NCBI GenBank assembly: GCA_018000455.1
Contig: JAGNJW010000021.1
Coordinates: 1 to 64,000 of the forward strand
Length of the DNA: 64,000 bases
Direction: 5' to 3'
Origin: Acidobacteriota bacterium
GTDB taxonomy: Bacteria > Acidobacteriota > Vicinamibacteria > Vicinamibacterales > UBA2999
Position numbers and translations under genes: made by a program. The notes under the pieces were generated by a model. It was given only the letters and a program-made list of their open reading frames with translations, was not told the origin of the DNA and made no database searches. Below, one piece after another: positions 46,624 to 54,845 of the stretch; position 1 is the first letter of the stretch; every line of letters begins with the position of its first letter.

Positions 46624-47760
46624 GTGGCCGGGCTCTACGTGCACGTGCCGTTCTGTGCGGCGATCTGTCACTACTGCAATTTCACCCGCGGCTTGCTCGA
46701 CGAGGCCGTCAAGGCGCGCTACGTCAAGGCGATCGTGGCCGACATCCGCCGGCATCCGCGCGATCTGCCGGTGGCGTCGGTTTTCTTCGGCGGCGGCACG
46801 CCGTCGCTGCTCACGCCCGCCGAAGTCGGCGCCATCGTGGACGCGGTGCGCGACTCGTTCTGCCTCTCCCCGGACGCCGAAGTCACGCTCGAAGCCAATC
46901 CCGAGAGCGTGACGGCGAACTCGGCGGCCGGGTATCTGGCGGCCGGCGTCACTCGCGTGAGCCTCGGCGTGCAGTCGTTCCGCGACGACGAGTTGGCTCG
47001 CCTCGGGCGGCTGCACTCGGCCGCGCGCGCCGTGGCTGCTGTGGGCGAACTGCGCGCGGCCGGCGTTTCGAACATCAGCCTGGATCTGATGCTGTGGCTG
47101 CCCGAGCAGACGCGAGCGCATCTCGGCGAGTCGATCGCCCGGCTCATCGACGTCGGGCCCGAGCACGCGTCCGTCTACCTGCTCGAGGTCTACGCCAATT
47201 CGCCGCTCAAGGACTCGATGGCCCGCGGCGGGTGGGCGGTGGCGTCGGACGATGAGGCCGCGGACATGTACCTCGAGACGATGGCGGCGCTCGAGAGGGC
47301 CGGCTACCGCCAGTACGAGATCTCGAACGTGGCACGTCCTGGCCGCGAGAGCGTGCACAATCTGACCTATTGGCAGGACGGCGACTGGTTCGCCTTCGGC
47401 GCCGGGGCGCATGGCGCCGTGGACGACGTCCGCTGGCGCGTCGTGAGCGGCACCGGTGACTACATCGCCCGGGTCGAGGCCGGCGGGGACGTCGTGGCCG
47501 AGCGCTGGCCGCGCGACGACGCCGCGCGCTGCGAGGAGGCGCTCTTCATGGGGCTCCGGCTGGCCGGGGGCGTCGATGTGGCGCGAATCGCGGCCCGCTA
47601 CGGCGTCGATGTCTGGGCCCGCTACGGGTCCGGGCTGCAGCCATTCGTCGAGGCCGGACACCTGGTACACGAGCCCGGACGGAGGATTTTCTTGACGAGG
47701 CCGGGGATGTTGGTGGCTAATGACGCCATGGCTGTGTTCCTTGACTCAGGAATGCGGTAG
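46624..47760 (+). CDS. hemW: radical SAM heme chaperone HemW
   Basis: 378 aa. The radical SAM cluster motif is CAAICHYCNF (Cys at spacing 3 and 2), followed by FFGGGTPSLLTP and NPESVTA; the tail carries the HemW-type C-terminal domain. HemW-like proteins bind heme and pass it to apo-cytochromes; they are often mislabelled coproporphyrinogen oxidase, which has extra cysteines not seen here. GTG 46624 follows the DnaC-like gene by 12 bp. Confidence 0.92.
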   Translation: MAGLYVHVPFCAAICHYCNFTRGLLDEAVKARYVKAIVADIRRHPRDLPVASVFFGGGTPSLLTPAEVGAIVDAVRDSFCLSPDAEVTLEANPESVTANSAAGYLAAGVTRVSLGVQSFRDDELARLGRLHSAARAVAAVGELRAAGVSNISLDLMLWLPEQTRAHLGESIARLIDVGPEHASVYLLEVYANSPLKDSMARGGWAVASDDEAADMYLETMAALERAGYRQYEISNVARPGRESVHNLTYWQDGDWFAFGAGAHGAVDDVRWRVVSGTGDYIARVEAGGDVVAERWPRDDAARCEEALFMGLRLAGGVDVARIAARYGVDVWARYGSGLQPFVEAGHLVHEPGRRIFLTRPGMLVANDAMAVFLDSGMR

Positions 47761-47793
47761 AGTATCGATCTTTCGCCGTAAGGAGGCTTGGCA

Positions 47794-48276
47794 ATGCTTC
47801 GAGGTATTGGTATGTCACTGGCCGCACGTCGGTCGTTCGTGAGTGGTGTGGCGCTGACGGTTGCGATGGTCGCCGCACCTGCGTTCGCGCAGGATGCCGC
47901 ACAGCCGGCGGAGCCGGTGCTGGCTCTCGAGGGCGATGCTGCCACGATCACCATCCTCATCAAGCCCGATAAGACCGCCGACTTCGAAGCGGTCCTCGCC
48001 AAGCTGAAGGAGTCGCTGGCCAAGAACGAGAAGCCAGCGCGCAAGCAGCAGGCGGCCGGCTGGACGGTCTACAAGGCCAACAGCCCGGGTCCCAACGGCA
48101 ACACCATCTACGTCATGCTCATCACGCCGATCGTGAAGGGCGAAGAGTACGACATCAGCCGGCTCATCGCCGAGGTCTTCCCGGTCGAGGTCCAGGAGTA
48201 CTTCCAGAAGTACAAGGACTCGTTCGTGGGACGTGGCATCTCGCCGATGACCAAGCTCATGTCGATGGGGCAGTAG
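47794..48276 (+). CDS. small secreted protein, tandem paralogue A
   Basis: 160 aa. A signal peptide (about residues 1-32, MVAAPAFAQ) is followed by a compact domain with ILIKPDKTADFEAVLAKLKESL, AAGWTVYKANSPGPNGNTIYVML and FPVEVQEYFQKYKDSF. The aligned downstream gene shares IxVKxDxTADxEAV, AAGWxVxKA and GNxxYV. The fold looks like a small alpha/beta barrel-type domain; no family name is recognised. AGGAGG lies 7 bases before ATG 47794, and a TAGAGT box lies at 47758. Confidence 0.75.
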   Translation: MLRGIGMSLAARRSFVSGVALTVAMVAAPAFAQDAAQPAEPVLALEGDAATITILIKPDKTADFEAVLAKLKESLAKNEKPARKQQAAGWTVYKANSPGPNGNTIYVMLITPIVKGEEYDISRLIAEVFPVEVQEYFQKYKDSFVGRGISPMTKLMSMGQ

Positions 48277-48307
48277 CCCCGTCGGGGTCCGACCCGGACC
48301 TCGTCTC

Positions 48308-48802
48308 GTGAACACACTGGCCGTCTCATTGCTGGCGCTCGTGCAGAGCGTCAGCAGTGTGCCTCAACCTCCAGCCGTCACCCCCGCTGACACGCCGGCC
48401 GCGGCCGACCCTGCCCGTCTCACTTTCCCTGCCGGCGCCTCAGGGCTCGTGCTGGTGCTGGTCAAGGCCGATCGCACGGCCGACTACGAGGCCGTCATCA
48501 CCGCCTTGAAGGAGGCCTTGACGACTGCCGCCGATTCCGATCGGCTGATGGCGGCGGGCTGGCAGGTGTTCAAGGCACGCGAGGCCGATGCCAAAGGCAA
48601 CGCGGTCTACGTGCATTGGCTGCCAATCGCCGTCGTCGACGCCGACTATCGGCCGTCGCTCCTGCTCGACCGGTTGTCGACCGCGCTGCCCGAACCGCTG
48701 CTCGTGAAGTACCGAGACGCGCTCGCCGCGCCGCCCACGCGGTTGTCGCTCGACGCCTTCGCGGTGCTCGGTGCCGCGCCGGTCCCGCCGCCGCTGCGGT
48801 AG
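48308..48802 (+). CDS. small secreted protein, tandem paralogue B
   Basis: 164 aa. A weaker signal peptide and Pro/Ala spacer precede a domain paralogous to the previous gene (VLVLVKADRTADYEAVITALKEAL, AAGWQVFKAREADAKGNAVYVHWLP, ALPEPLLVKYRDAL). The two genes are 31 bp apart on the same strand and probably arose by tandem duplication. This copy is more diverged and lacks a clear -10 box of its own. Function unknown. GTG 48308 has weak Shine-Dalgarno support. Confidence 0.65.
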   Translation: MNTLAVSLLALVQSVSSVPQPPAVTPADTPAAADPARLTFPAGASGLVLVLVKADRTADYEAVITALKEALTTAADSDRLMAAGWQVFKAREADAKGNAVYVHWLPIAVVDADYRPSLLLDRLSTALPEPLLVKYRDALAAPPTRLSLDAFAVLGAAPVPPPLR

Positions 48803-48811
48803 GGTGCGCTC

Positions 48812-49294
48812 TTAGAAGCCGAGCGTCGCGCCGGCGTAGAAGCGGTGGTAGGCCGCGTGGAGCGGCGCTCCCTGGAGGCGGAACAGGCGGTAGTCGAGAC
48901 GCAGCTTCAGCGGTCCCGCCACGCCGATCTTCACGCCGCCGCCGACGTTCACGGCGCCGCTGGTTTCCTGATGCGTGCCAAGGCGCTCACGGTACAGACC
49001 GGCGCCGGCCGTGGCGTAGAGCTGCATGCCGGACACGTCCAGCGGCGTCTGGACCAGCAGATTGGCCATGCCGGTGACGAGTCCCGGCTTGCCGTCGTCC
49101 GCCCGTTCGAGGATCTGCGCGGCTTCGACCTCGAAAGCCACTACGACCAGACCGGCCCCGGCGGCGGCGCCGCGGCCGGCTCGCAGGCCGGGCGTCGGTG
49201 ACACGCCGAGAAACGCCGTCACGTCGGCCTGCGCAGGCAGCGGGGCCGCGAGCAAGCCGAGCATCACCACCACCGCGGCCCTTGGTCCCGTCAT
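48812..49294 (-). CDS. small outer-membrane beta-barrel-like protein
   Basis: 160 aa. A signal peptide (about residues 1-24, LLAAPLPAQA) precedes alternating strands rich in Gly, Val and aromatics (TAFLGVSPTPGL, AGAGLVVVAFEVEAAQ, KLRLDYRLFRLQG), and the chain ends YAGATLGF with the C-terminal Phe typical of barrels assembled by Bam. GGAGG is 8 bases before ATG 49294. It converges with the secreted paralogue. The exact family is unknown. Confidence 0.7.
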   Translation of the reverse strand: MTGPRAAVVVMLGLLAAPLPAQADVTAFLGVSPTPGLRAGRGAAAGAGLVVVAFEVEAAQILERADDGKPGLVTGMANLLVQTPLDVSGMQLYATAGAGLYRERLGTHQETSGAVNVGGGVKIGVAGPLKLRLDYRLFRLQGAPLHAAYHRFYAGATLGF

Positions 49295-49316
49295 CGGCGA
49301 AGCCTCCAGACCCCAA

Positions 49317-49325
49317 TGGTATGAT
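49317..49325 (+). promoter_or_regulatory. extended -10 upstream of the acyl-CoA dehydrogenase operon
   Basis: TGGTATGAT, an extended -10. Its transcript would have a leader of about 100 nt before GTG 49435. Confidence 0.45.
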
Positions 49326-49434
49326 CGGTGGGCGGATTCATCGCTGAATCTCGACAATCCGTCGCCGTAGCCGCCGCGTCGTCGGTGCTGCTGCCGACTG
49401 TGGCGTCAACCCGACTTGCTGCCCTGGACACTCT

Positions 49435-50580
49435 GTGCCCGACTTCTCCCTGACCGACGATCAGCGCCTGCTCGCACGAAGCGTCCGCGCGTTTGCCGAG
49501 GCGGAAATCGCTCCCCACGTGCGCCAGTGGGACGACGCTCAACATTTCCCCACTGAACTGCTGCCGAAGCTGGCCAGCCTCGGCCTCATGGGGATCCAGA
49601 TCCCGGAGGCCTATGGTGGCGCCGGCATGTCGGCGGTCGACTACTGCCTGGCACTCGAGGAGTTGGCCAGGGTCGATCCGTCGGTCTCGCTCTCGGTCGC
49701 CGCCCACAACGGCCTGGGCCTGGCGCACCTGGCGCTCTTTGGCTCCGAGGCGCAGAAGCAGCGTTACGTCACCGCGCTCGCCACTGGCGCCAAGCTGGCG
49801 GCATGGGCACTGACAGAGGCGGGGTCGGGCAGTGATGCCGCCGCGATGCGGACGACGGCCACACGCGACGGCAACAGCTGGGTGCTCGACGGCTCGAAGT
49901 GCTTCATCACGCACGGTGCGTCGGCCGACATCCTGGTCGTGATGGCCGTGACCGATCGCGCCAAAGGGCCGAAAGGCATCTCGGCGTTCGTCATCGAGCG
50001 CGGCACACCGGGGCTCGCGGCCGGCAAGAAGGAAGACAAGCTCGGCATGCGGGCCAGCGAGACGGTGGAGGTGCTCTTGCAGCAGTGCCGTATCCCGGCC
50101 GATCACCTGATCGGCGAGGAAGGACAGGGCTTCATCCAGACGCTGCAGGTGCTCGACGCCGGCCGGATCGGCATCGCCGCGCTGTCGGTCGGCTTGGCGC
50201 AGGGGGCCTACGAGTCGGCCCGCCGCTACGCCTTCGAGCGCCAGCAGTTCGGCGTCGCCATCGGGACGTTCCCGACCATTCGCACCAGGCTCGTCGGACA
50301 TGCAACGGCAGTGCAGGCGGCGCGCCTGCTCACGTTACGGGCGGCCTGGCTCAAGGACCAGGGCCGCAAGATGACGCTCGAGTCGTCGATGGCCAAACTG
50401 TATTCGAGCGAGATCGCGGTTCGCGCGTCGGAAGACGCAGTGCAGATTCACGGCGGCTACGGCTTCGTCAAGGACTACCCGGCCGAGAAGTTCTTCCGTG
50501 ACGTCAAGCTCACGACCATCGGCGAAGGCACCAGCGAGATCCAACGCCTCGTCATCGCCCGCCAGCTGCTGGCCGCCTGA
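49435..50580 (+). CDS. acyl-CoA dehydrogenase
   Basis: 381 aa flavin enzyme. [14 protein letters not shown] and [16 protein letters not shown] (flavin site) and [25 protein letters not shown] with the catalytic Glu are all present. It is the first of three genes (with meaB and the epimerase fusion) that suggest short-chain or branched-chain acyl-CoA breakdown through methylmalonyl-CoA. GTG 49435. The stop is followed by one base before the meaB GTG. Confidence 0.94.
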   Translation: MPDFSLTDDQRLLARSVRAFAEAEIAPHVRQWDDAQHFPTELLPKLASLGLMGIQIPEAYGGAGMSAVDYCLALEELARVDPSVSLSVAAHNGLGLAHLALFGSEAQKQRYVTALATGAKLAAWALTEAGSGSDAAAMRTTATRDGNSWVLDGSKCFITHGASADILVVMAVTDRAKGPKGISAFVIERGTPGLAAGKKEDKLGMRASETVEVLLQQCRIPADHLIGEEGQGFIQTLQVLDAGRIGIAALSVGLAQGAYESARRYAFERQQFGVAIGTFPTIRTRLVGHATAVQAARLLTLRAAWLKDQGRKMTLESSMAKLYSSEIAVRASEDAVQIHGGYGFVKDYPAEKFFRDVKLTTIGEGTSEIQRLVIARQLLAA

Positions 50581-50581
50581 C

Positions 50582-51547
50582 GTGACCGAGCGCCTGCCTC
50601 TCAGCGCCCGGGTGCTCGCTGGCGATCCGCGGGCCATTGCCCGCGCCATGTCGCTCATCGAAGACGACCACGTCGGCGCCCCCGCCCTCATCCGCGACTT
50701 GTTCCCGAAGACTGGCCGCGCCTGCGTGATGGGCGTGACCGGGCCGCCCGGTGCCGGCAAGAGCACGCTGGTGGACAAACTCGTGGCCCAGCTCAGGCAG
50801 CGCGGTGAGACGGTCGGGGTCATCGCCGTCGACCCAACCAGTCCGTTCACCGGTGGGTCGATTCTCGGCGATCGCCTGCGGATGCAGGCGCACATCGCCG
50901 ATCCCGGCGTCTTCATCCGCAGCATGGCGACGCGCGGCCACCTCGGCGGGCTGGCGCCGACGACCTCCGATCTCGCCGTCGTGCTCGACGCGGCGGGCAA
51001 GTCGGTGGTGGTGGTCGAAACCGTTGGCGTCGGCCAGGACGAAGTGGACATCGTGCGCACGGCGGATGTCTCGATCGTCGTGCTGGTGCCCGGCGCCGGC
51101 GACGACGTGCAGGCACTCAAGGCCGGCATCATGGAGATCGCCGACATCTACGTCGTCAACAAGGCCGATCGCGACGGCGCCGACCGTATGGTCACGTCGA
51201 TCGAGTCGAATCTGGCGCTGCAGGTCTACGGGGACGGCGAGTGGCGTCCGCCCATCGTGCGCACCGAGGCCACGACCGGCAAGGGCGTGGCCGAATTGCT
51301 GCTCACGGTGGACGCGTTTCGCCAGCACACTGCCTCACATCGGGCCGAACGGCTGGCGGCGCGGCAGGAGTATCGTCTGCGTGAGTTGCTCGCGCGGCGC
51401 TTTCTCACCCACGTCGAATCGCAGGTGCTCGCCCCTGGCGAGTTCGGCCAGATCGTCGGACGCATCGCCCGGCGCGAAATCGATCCCTACACGGCGGCGG
51501 CCGGCCTGCTCGCCCGGGCGCTCGGCACCCGGGAAGGCACACGATGA
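50582..51547 (+). CDS. meaB: methylmalonyl-CoA mutase-associated GTPase MeaB
   Basis: 321 aa G3E-type GTPase that protects and reloads B12-dependent mutases. Walker A is [12 protein letters not shown], switch motif [18 protein letters not shown], and NKAD gives guanine specificity. The mutase subunits are 27 kb away at 21.5-23.6 kb. It runs into the epimerase fusion with an ATGA overlap. The GTG start at 50582 fits the family's N-terminus. Confidence 0.94.
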   Translation: MTERLPLSARVLAGDPRAIARAMSLIEDDHVGAPALIRDLFPKTGRACVMGVTGPPGAGKSTLVDKLVAQLRQRGETVGVIAVDPTSPFTGGSILGDRLRMQAHIADPGVFIRSMATRGHLGGLAPTTSDLAVVLDAAGKSVVVVETVGVGQDEVDIVRTADVSIVVLVPGAGDDVQALKAGIMEIADIYVVNKADRDGADRMVTSIESNLALQVYGDGEWRPPIVRTEATTGKGVAELLLTVDAFRQHTASHRAERLAARQEYRLRELLARRFLTHVESQVLAPGEFGQIVGRIARREIDPYTAAAGLLARALGTREGTR

Positions 51548-52833
51548 AGGTGCGGCTGGACCACGTGGGCATCGCCGTGTCGGACGCGGAGGCGGCCACC
51601 GCGTTCTACGAAGACCGGTTCGGTCTGCAGGTCGCACACGTGGAACAGGTGGCGAGCCAGCAGGTGCGCGCGCACTTCCTGCCGGCCGGCGAGTGCCTGC
51701 TCGAGCTCCTCGAAGCGACCACCCCGGCATCACCCATCGCCAGGTTCCTCGCCAAGCGCGGCCCGGGGCTCCACCACGTGGCGCTGGCCGTCGACGACAT
51801 TCGTGGTGCGCTGGCGGAGCTCAAGGCAGCGGGCGTGCGGCTCATTGACGAGACCCCCCGGCCCGGTGCCGAGGGCGCGCTTGTCGCCTTCCTGCATCCG
51901 TCGGCCGCCGACGGCGTGCTGGTCGAGTTGAAGCAGCCGGCCGCAGGCGTACGTGCCGGGCACACGCCGGGGGTCGAACTCTTCCGCGGGCCAGCGCGGC
52001 TGAGCTTCGGAGACGTCGAGCTCGTGTCGCTCTCGGACGGCTTCTTCGCACTCGACGGCGGCGCGATGTTCGGAGTGGTGCCGCGCACGCTGTGGGAGAA
52101 GAAGCTGCCGCCGGATGATCGGCACCGCATTCCACTCGCCATGCGGCCGCTGGTCGTCAGAGGCGAGCAGACGGTGCTCATCGACGCCGGGTGTGGCGAC
52201 AAGATGGACGCCAGGAGCGCAGCCATCTACGGGCTCGATCGCACTTACCACCTGACCGACGCCCTCGCCGATGCCGGCCTCGCGGCCGAGGACATCGATA
52301 TCGTCATCGCCAGTCATCTGCACTTCGATCACGTCGGCGGCTTCACCGAACGCCGGGCCGACGGCCGGCTGGTGCCACGCTTCCCGAAGGCGCGCTATCT
52401 CGCCCATGCCGGGGAGTGGAACGACGCCACGCACCCCCACGAACGCAACCGCGCCAGCTACCTACCCGAGAACTTCCTGCCGCTCATGGACGCCGGCGTG
52501 TTGACGCTCGTGGACGACGGCGCCGAACTGGCACCGGGGATCCGTTTCCGCCGCTCCGGCGGCCACACCGCGCATCATCAGGTGGTGACGATCGCGTCCG
52601 GCGGTCGCACGGCGGTCTTCGCCGCCGATATGTACCCGACTTCGTCGCATCTGCCCGATCCCTGGGTCATGGGCTACGACCTCTATCCGGTCGACACGCT
52701 GGCCTTCAAACGCGCTTTCGCCCGTGAGGCCATCGAGCGCGAGTATCTGGTGTTCTTCGAGCACGACCCATCGATGGCGGCTGGCGTGGTGCGGGAGTCG
52801 GACGGGAAGCGGAGCGTCGAGCGGGTGCTCTGA
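51544..52833 (+). CDS. methylmalonyl-CoA epimerase fused to a metallo-beta-lactamase-fold hydrolase
   Basis: 429 aa, two domains in one frame without an internal stop. Residues 1-133 are a VOC-fold methylmalonyl-CoA epimerase (metal ligands His7 in LDHVGIAV, HHVAL near 77-78, Glu129 in VLVELKQ). After a linker with HTPGVELFRGP (about 135-150), residues 153-429 are a metallo-beta-lactamase fold with HLHFDH (His258, His260, Asp262, His263), GGHTAHHQ and FAADM metal ligands. Such MBL proteins include lactonases and thioesterases. It is coupled to meaB by ATGA. Possible role: thioesterase or quality-control activity next to the epimerase, which is speculation. Confidence 0.88.
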   Translation: MKVRLDHVGIAVSDAEAATAFYEDRFGLQVAHVEQVASQQVRAHFLPAGECLLELLEATTPASPIARFLAKRGPGLHHVALAVDDIRGALAELKAAGVRLIDETPRPGAEGALVAFLHPSAADGVLVELKQPAAGVRAGHTPGVELFRGPARLSFGDVELVSLSDGFFALDGGAMFGVVPRTLWEKKLPPDDRHRIPLAMRPLVVRGEQTVLIDAGCGDKMDARSAAIYGLDRTYHLTDALADAGLAAEDIDIVIASHLHFDHVGGFTERRADGRLVPRFPKARYLAHAGEWNDATHPHERNRASYLPENFLPLMDAGVLTLVDDGAELAPGIRFRRSGGHTAHHQVVTIASGGRTAVFAADMYPTSSHLPDPWVMGYDLYPVDTLAFKRAFAREAIEREYLVFFEHDPSMAAGVVRESDGKRSVERVL

Positions 52834-52868
52834 GAGCAGGGAACGGGGAGCAGGGAGCAGGGAGCAGG
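52833..52868 (+). repeat. 7-bp tandem repeat tract (GGGAGCA type) at the mtnP start
   Basis: About five units of GGGAGCA/GGGAACG. The tract fills the space between the epimerase fusion stop and GTG 52870, so its last GGAG would also serve as the Shine-Dalgarno sequence of mtnP. Confidence 0.8.
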
Positions 52869-52869
52869 C

Positions 52870-53742
52870 GTGAGTAGAGCAGAGATCGGCATCATCGGAG
52901 GCAGTGGCCTCTACGACATGGCGGAGCTGACCGACCGCGAAGAGAAGGTCGTCGCGACACCGTTTGGCGAACCGTCTGGTCCCTACGTGCTGGCCACGCT
53001 GCGTGGTAAGCGCGTGGCGTTCCTCGCGCGCCACGGAGCCGGGCACCGGCTGATGCCGAGCGAGCTCAACTTCCGCGCCAATATCTTCGGTTTCAAGGTG
53101 CTGGGCGTCTCACACATCGTCTCGGCCAGCGCCGTCGGCAGCCTCAAGGAGGAGTACCGGCCGCTCGACCTGGTGTTTCCAGACCAATTTCTCGACCGCA
53201 CGTTCGGCCGTGTCGGCACGTTCTTCGGAAACGGCCTGGTGGCGCACGTGGCCTTCGCCCATCCCGTCTGCGAGCGCCTTCGCCTGGTGGCGGCCAGCGC
53301 GGCCGAGGCCGTCGGCGCGCGCGTGCATCGTGGCGGCACCTATGTCTGCATGGAAGGGCCGCAGTTCTCGACCCTCGCCGAATCGCGCCTCTACCGCTCG
53401 TGGGGCATGGACGTCATCGGCATGACCAACCTGCAGGAAGCCAAACTCGCGCGCGAAGCCGAGATCTGCTACGCGACGATGGCACTTGTGACCGACTACG
53501 ATTGCTGGCACCCCGACCACGACGCCGTCACCGTCGAGCTCATCGTCGCGAACCTGATGGAGAACGCGAAGACGGCCCAGCGCGTCATCGCCGACACCGT
53601 CGAGCGCCTCGGGGCCGACCGGCCGTGCGGCTGCCAGCACGCCCTGGGCACCGCGCTCATCACGCGGCCCGACGCGGTGCCGGTTGACGTGCGGCGCACG
53701 CTGGCGCCACTAGTCGGCCGCTACCTGCCCGTGACCGACTGA
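52870..53742 (+). CDS. mtnP: S-methyl-5'-thioadenosine phosphorylase
   Basis: 290 aa PNP/MTAP-family phosphorylase that splits methylthioadenosine to adenine and 5-methylthioribose-1-phosphate. The glycine-rich IGIIGGSGLYDM at the N-terminus, FLARHGAGHRLMPSELNFRANI, and the substrate motif CMEGPQFSTLAESRLYRSWGMDVIGMTNLQEAKLA (split) are typical. GTG 52870 follows a repeat tract that supplies the ribosome-binding site. The next gene is a PfkB-type kinase, so the pair suggests purine/methionine salvage. Confidence 0.93.
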   Translation: MSRAEIGIIGGSGLYDMAELTDREEKVVATPFGEPSGPYVLATLRGKRVAFLARHGAGHRLMPSELNFRANIFGFKVLGVSHIVSASAVGSLKEEYRPLDLVFPDQFLDRTFGRVGTFFGNGLVAHVAFAHPVCERLRLVAASAAEAVGARVHRGGTYVCMEGPQFSTLAESRLYRSWGMDVIGMTNLQEAKLAREAEICYATMALVTDYDCWHPDHDAVTVELIVANLMENAKTAQRVIADTVERLGADRPCGCQHALGTALITRPDAVPVDVRRTLAPLVGRYLPVTD

Positions 53743-53773
53743 GGGTCGCTGGCATCCCGCTACGTCTGCACCC

Positions 53774-53796
53774 GTAACGCTAACCCCTAACCCCCA
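53774..53796 (-). repeat. GGGTTAG-type short repeat
   Basis: On the minus strand GGGGGTTAGGGGTTAGCG, a degenerate relative of the 23199-23218 tract. It lies in the 80-bp gap before the PfkB gene. Confidence 0.4.
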
Positions 53797-53825
53797 GCTC
53801 ACAGCCCCGGAGCCCGAGCCCCGCC

Positions 53826-54764
53826 ATGAAACTGATTGTCACCGGTTCGATCGCCTTCGACTACCTGATGTCCTTTCCCGGCAAGTTCACCGAGCACCTG
53901 CTGCCGGAACACATGCAGCGCGTCAGCCTGAGCTTCCTGGTCGACACGATGGACAAGCGGCGTGGCGGCTGCGCGCCGAACATCGCCTATACGCTGGCAC
54001 TCCTGGGCGAGCGGCCCTACCTGATGGCGACCGCGGGTCAGGACTTCGGCGACTACGGCGCGTGGCTCACCGCCGCCGGCGTCGACACCTCGCTCGTCAA
54101 GGTGGTCGGCAACAAGTTCACGGCCTCCTTCTTCTGCAGCACGGATGAGGCCAACAATCAGATCGCCTCGTTCTATACGGGCGCCATGGCCAACGCCGGG
54201 GAGCTGTCGTTTCGCACCGTCGAAGGGCTGCAGGACGGGTTGGTGATCATCTCGCCGAACGATCCTGAGGCCATGGTGCAGTACGCCGCGGAGTGCAGCA
54301 CGATGGGCATCAAGTACATCTGGGACCCCGGCCAGCAGTGCGCCCGCATGGATGGCGCGCAGCTCAAGGACGGCATCGTCGGCGCGCACCTGGTCATCTG
54401 CAACGACTACGAGTTCGAGCTCATCCGTCAGAAGACGGGCATGCAGGAGGCCGATGTCCTGGCCGAGGCAGCCATCCTCATCATCACGCGCGGCGAGCAC
54501 GGCAGCACCGTCATCACGCGCGACCGTCGCACCGACATTCCGGCCGTGCCGCCCGAACGCATCGTCGATCCGACCGGCGTTGGCGACGCCTTCCGCGGCG
54601 GACTGATGAAGGGGCTGGCCGGTGGCCGGCCGCTTGATGTCGCGGCGCGCATGGGGAGCGTGGCGGCCACCTGGGCCCTCGAGCATCTGGGCGGAACGAG
54701 CCATGCCTACACGTGGCCGGAGTTCGTGCAGCGCTATGAGCGTCATTTCGGAACGCTCGACTGA
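53826..54764 (+). CDS. PfkB-family carbohydrate/nucleoside kinase (adenosine kinase-like)
   Basis: 312 aa ribokinase-fold kinase. The C-terminal signature DPTGVGDAFRGG holds the anion hole and catalytic Asp; RRGGCAPNIAYTLALLG is the substrate loop. Its sequence (LIVTGSIAFDYLM, DPGQQ) resembles adenosine kinases of the PfkB group more than sugar kinases, and the mtnP neighbour supports adenosine salvage. The substrate is not certain. ATG 53826 has no clear Shine-Dalgarno. Confidence 0.82.
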   Translation: MKLIVTGSIAFDYLMSFPGKFTEHLLPEHMQRVSLSFLVDTMDKRRGGCAPNIAYTLALLGERPYLMATAGQDFGDYGAWLTAAGVDTSLVKVVGNKFTASFFCSTDEANNQIASFYTGAMANAGELSFRTVEGLQDGLVIISPNDPEAMVQYAAECSTMGIKYIWDPGQQCARMDGAQLKDGIVGAHLVICNDYEFELIRQKTGMQEADVLAEAAILIITRGEHGSTVITRDRRTDIPAVPPERIVDPTGVGDAFRGGLMKGLAGGRPLDVAARMGSVAATWALEHLGGTSHAYTWPEFVQRYERHFGTLD

Positions 54765-54845
54765 CGGTGTGAAGGGCGCCGGCAGAGTGGGCAGAGCCGA
54801 CCGGAGTCGCGGTGTTCGACTTCGCCCCGGGTCTCGGGTCCGTCG

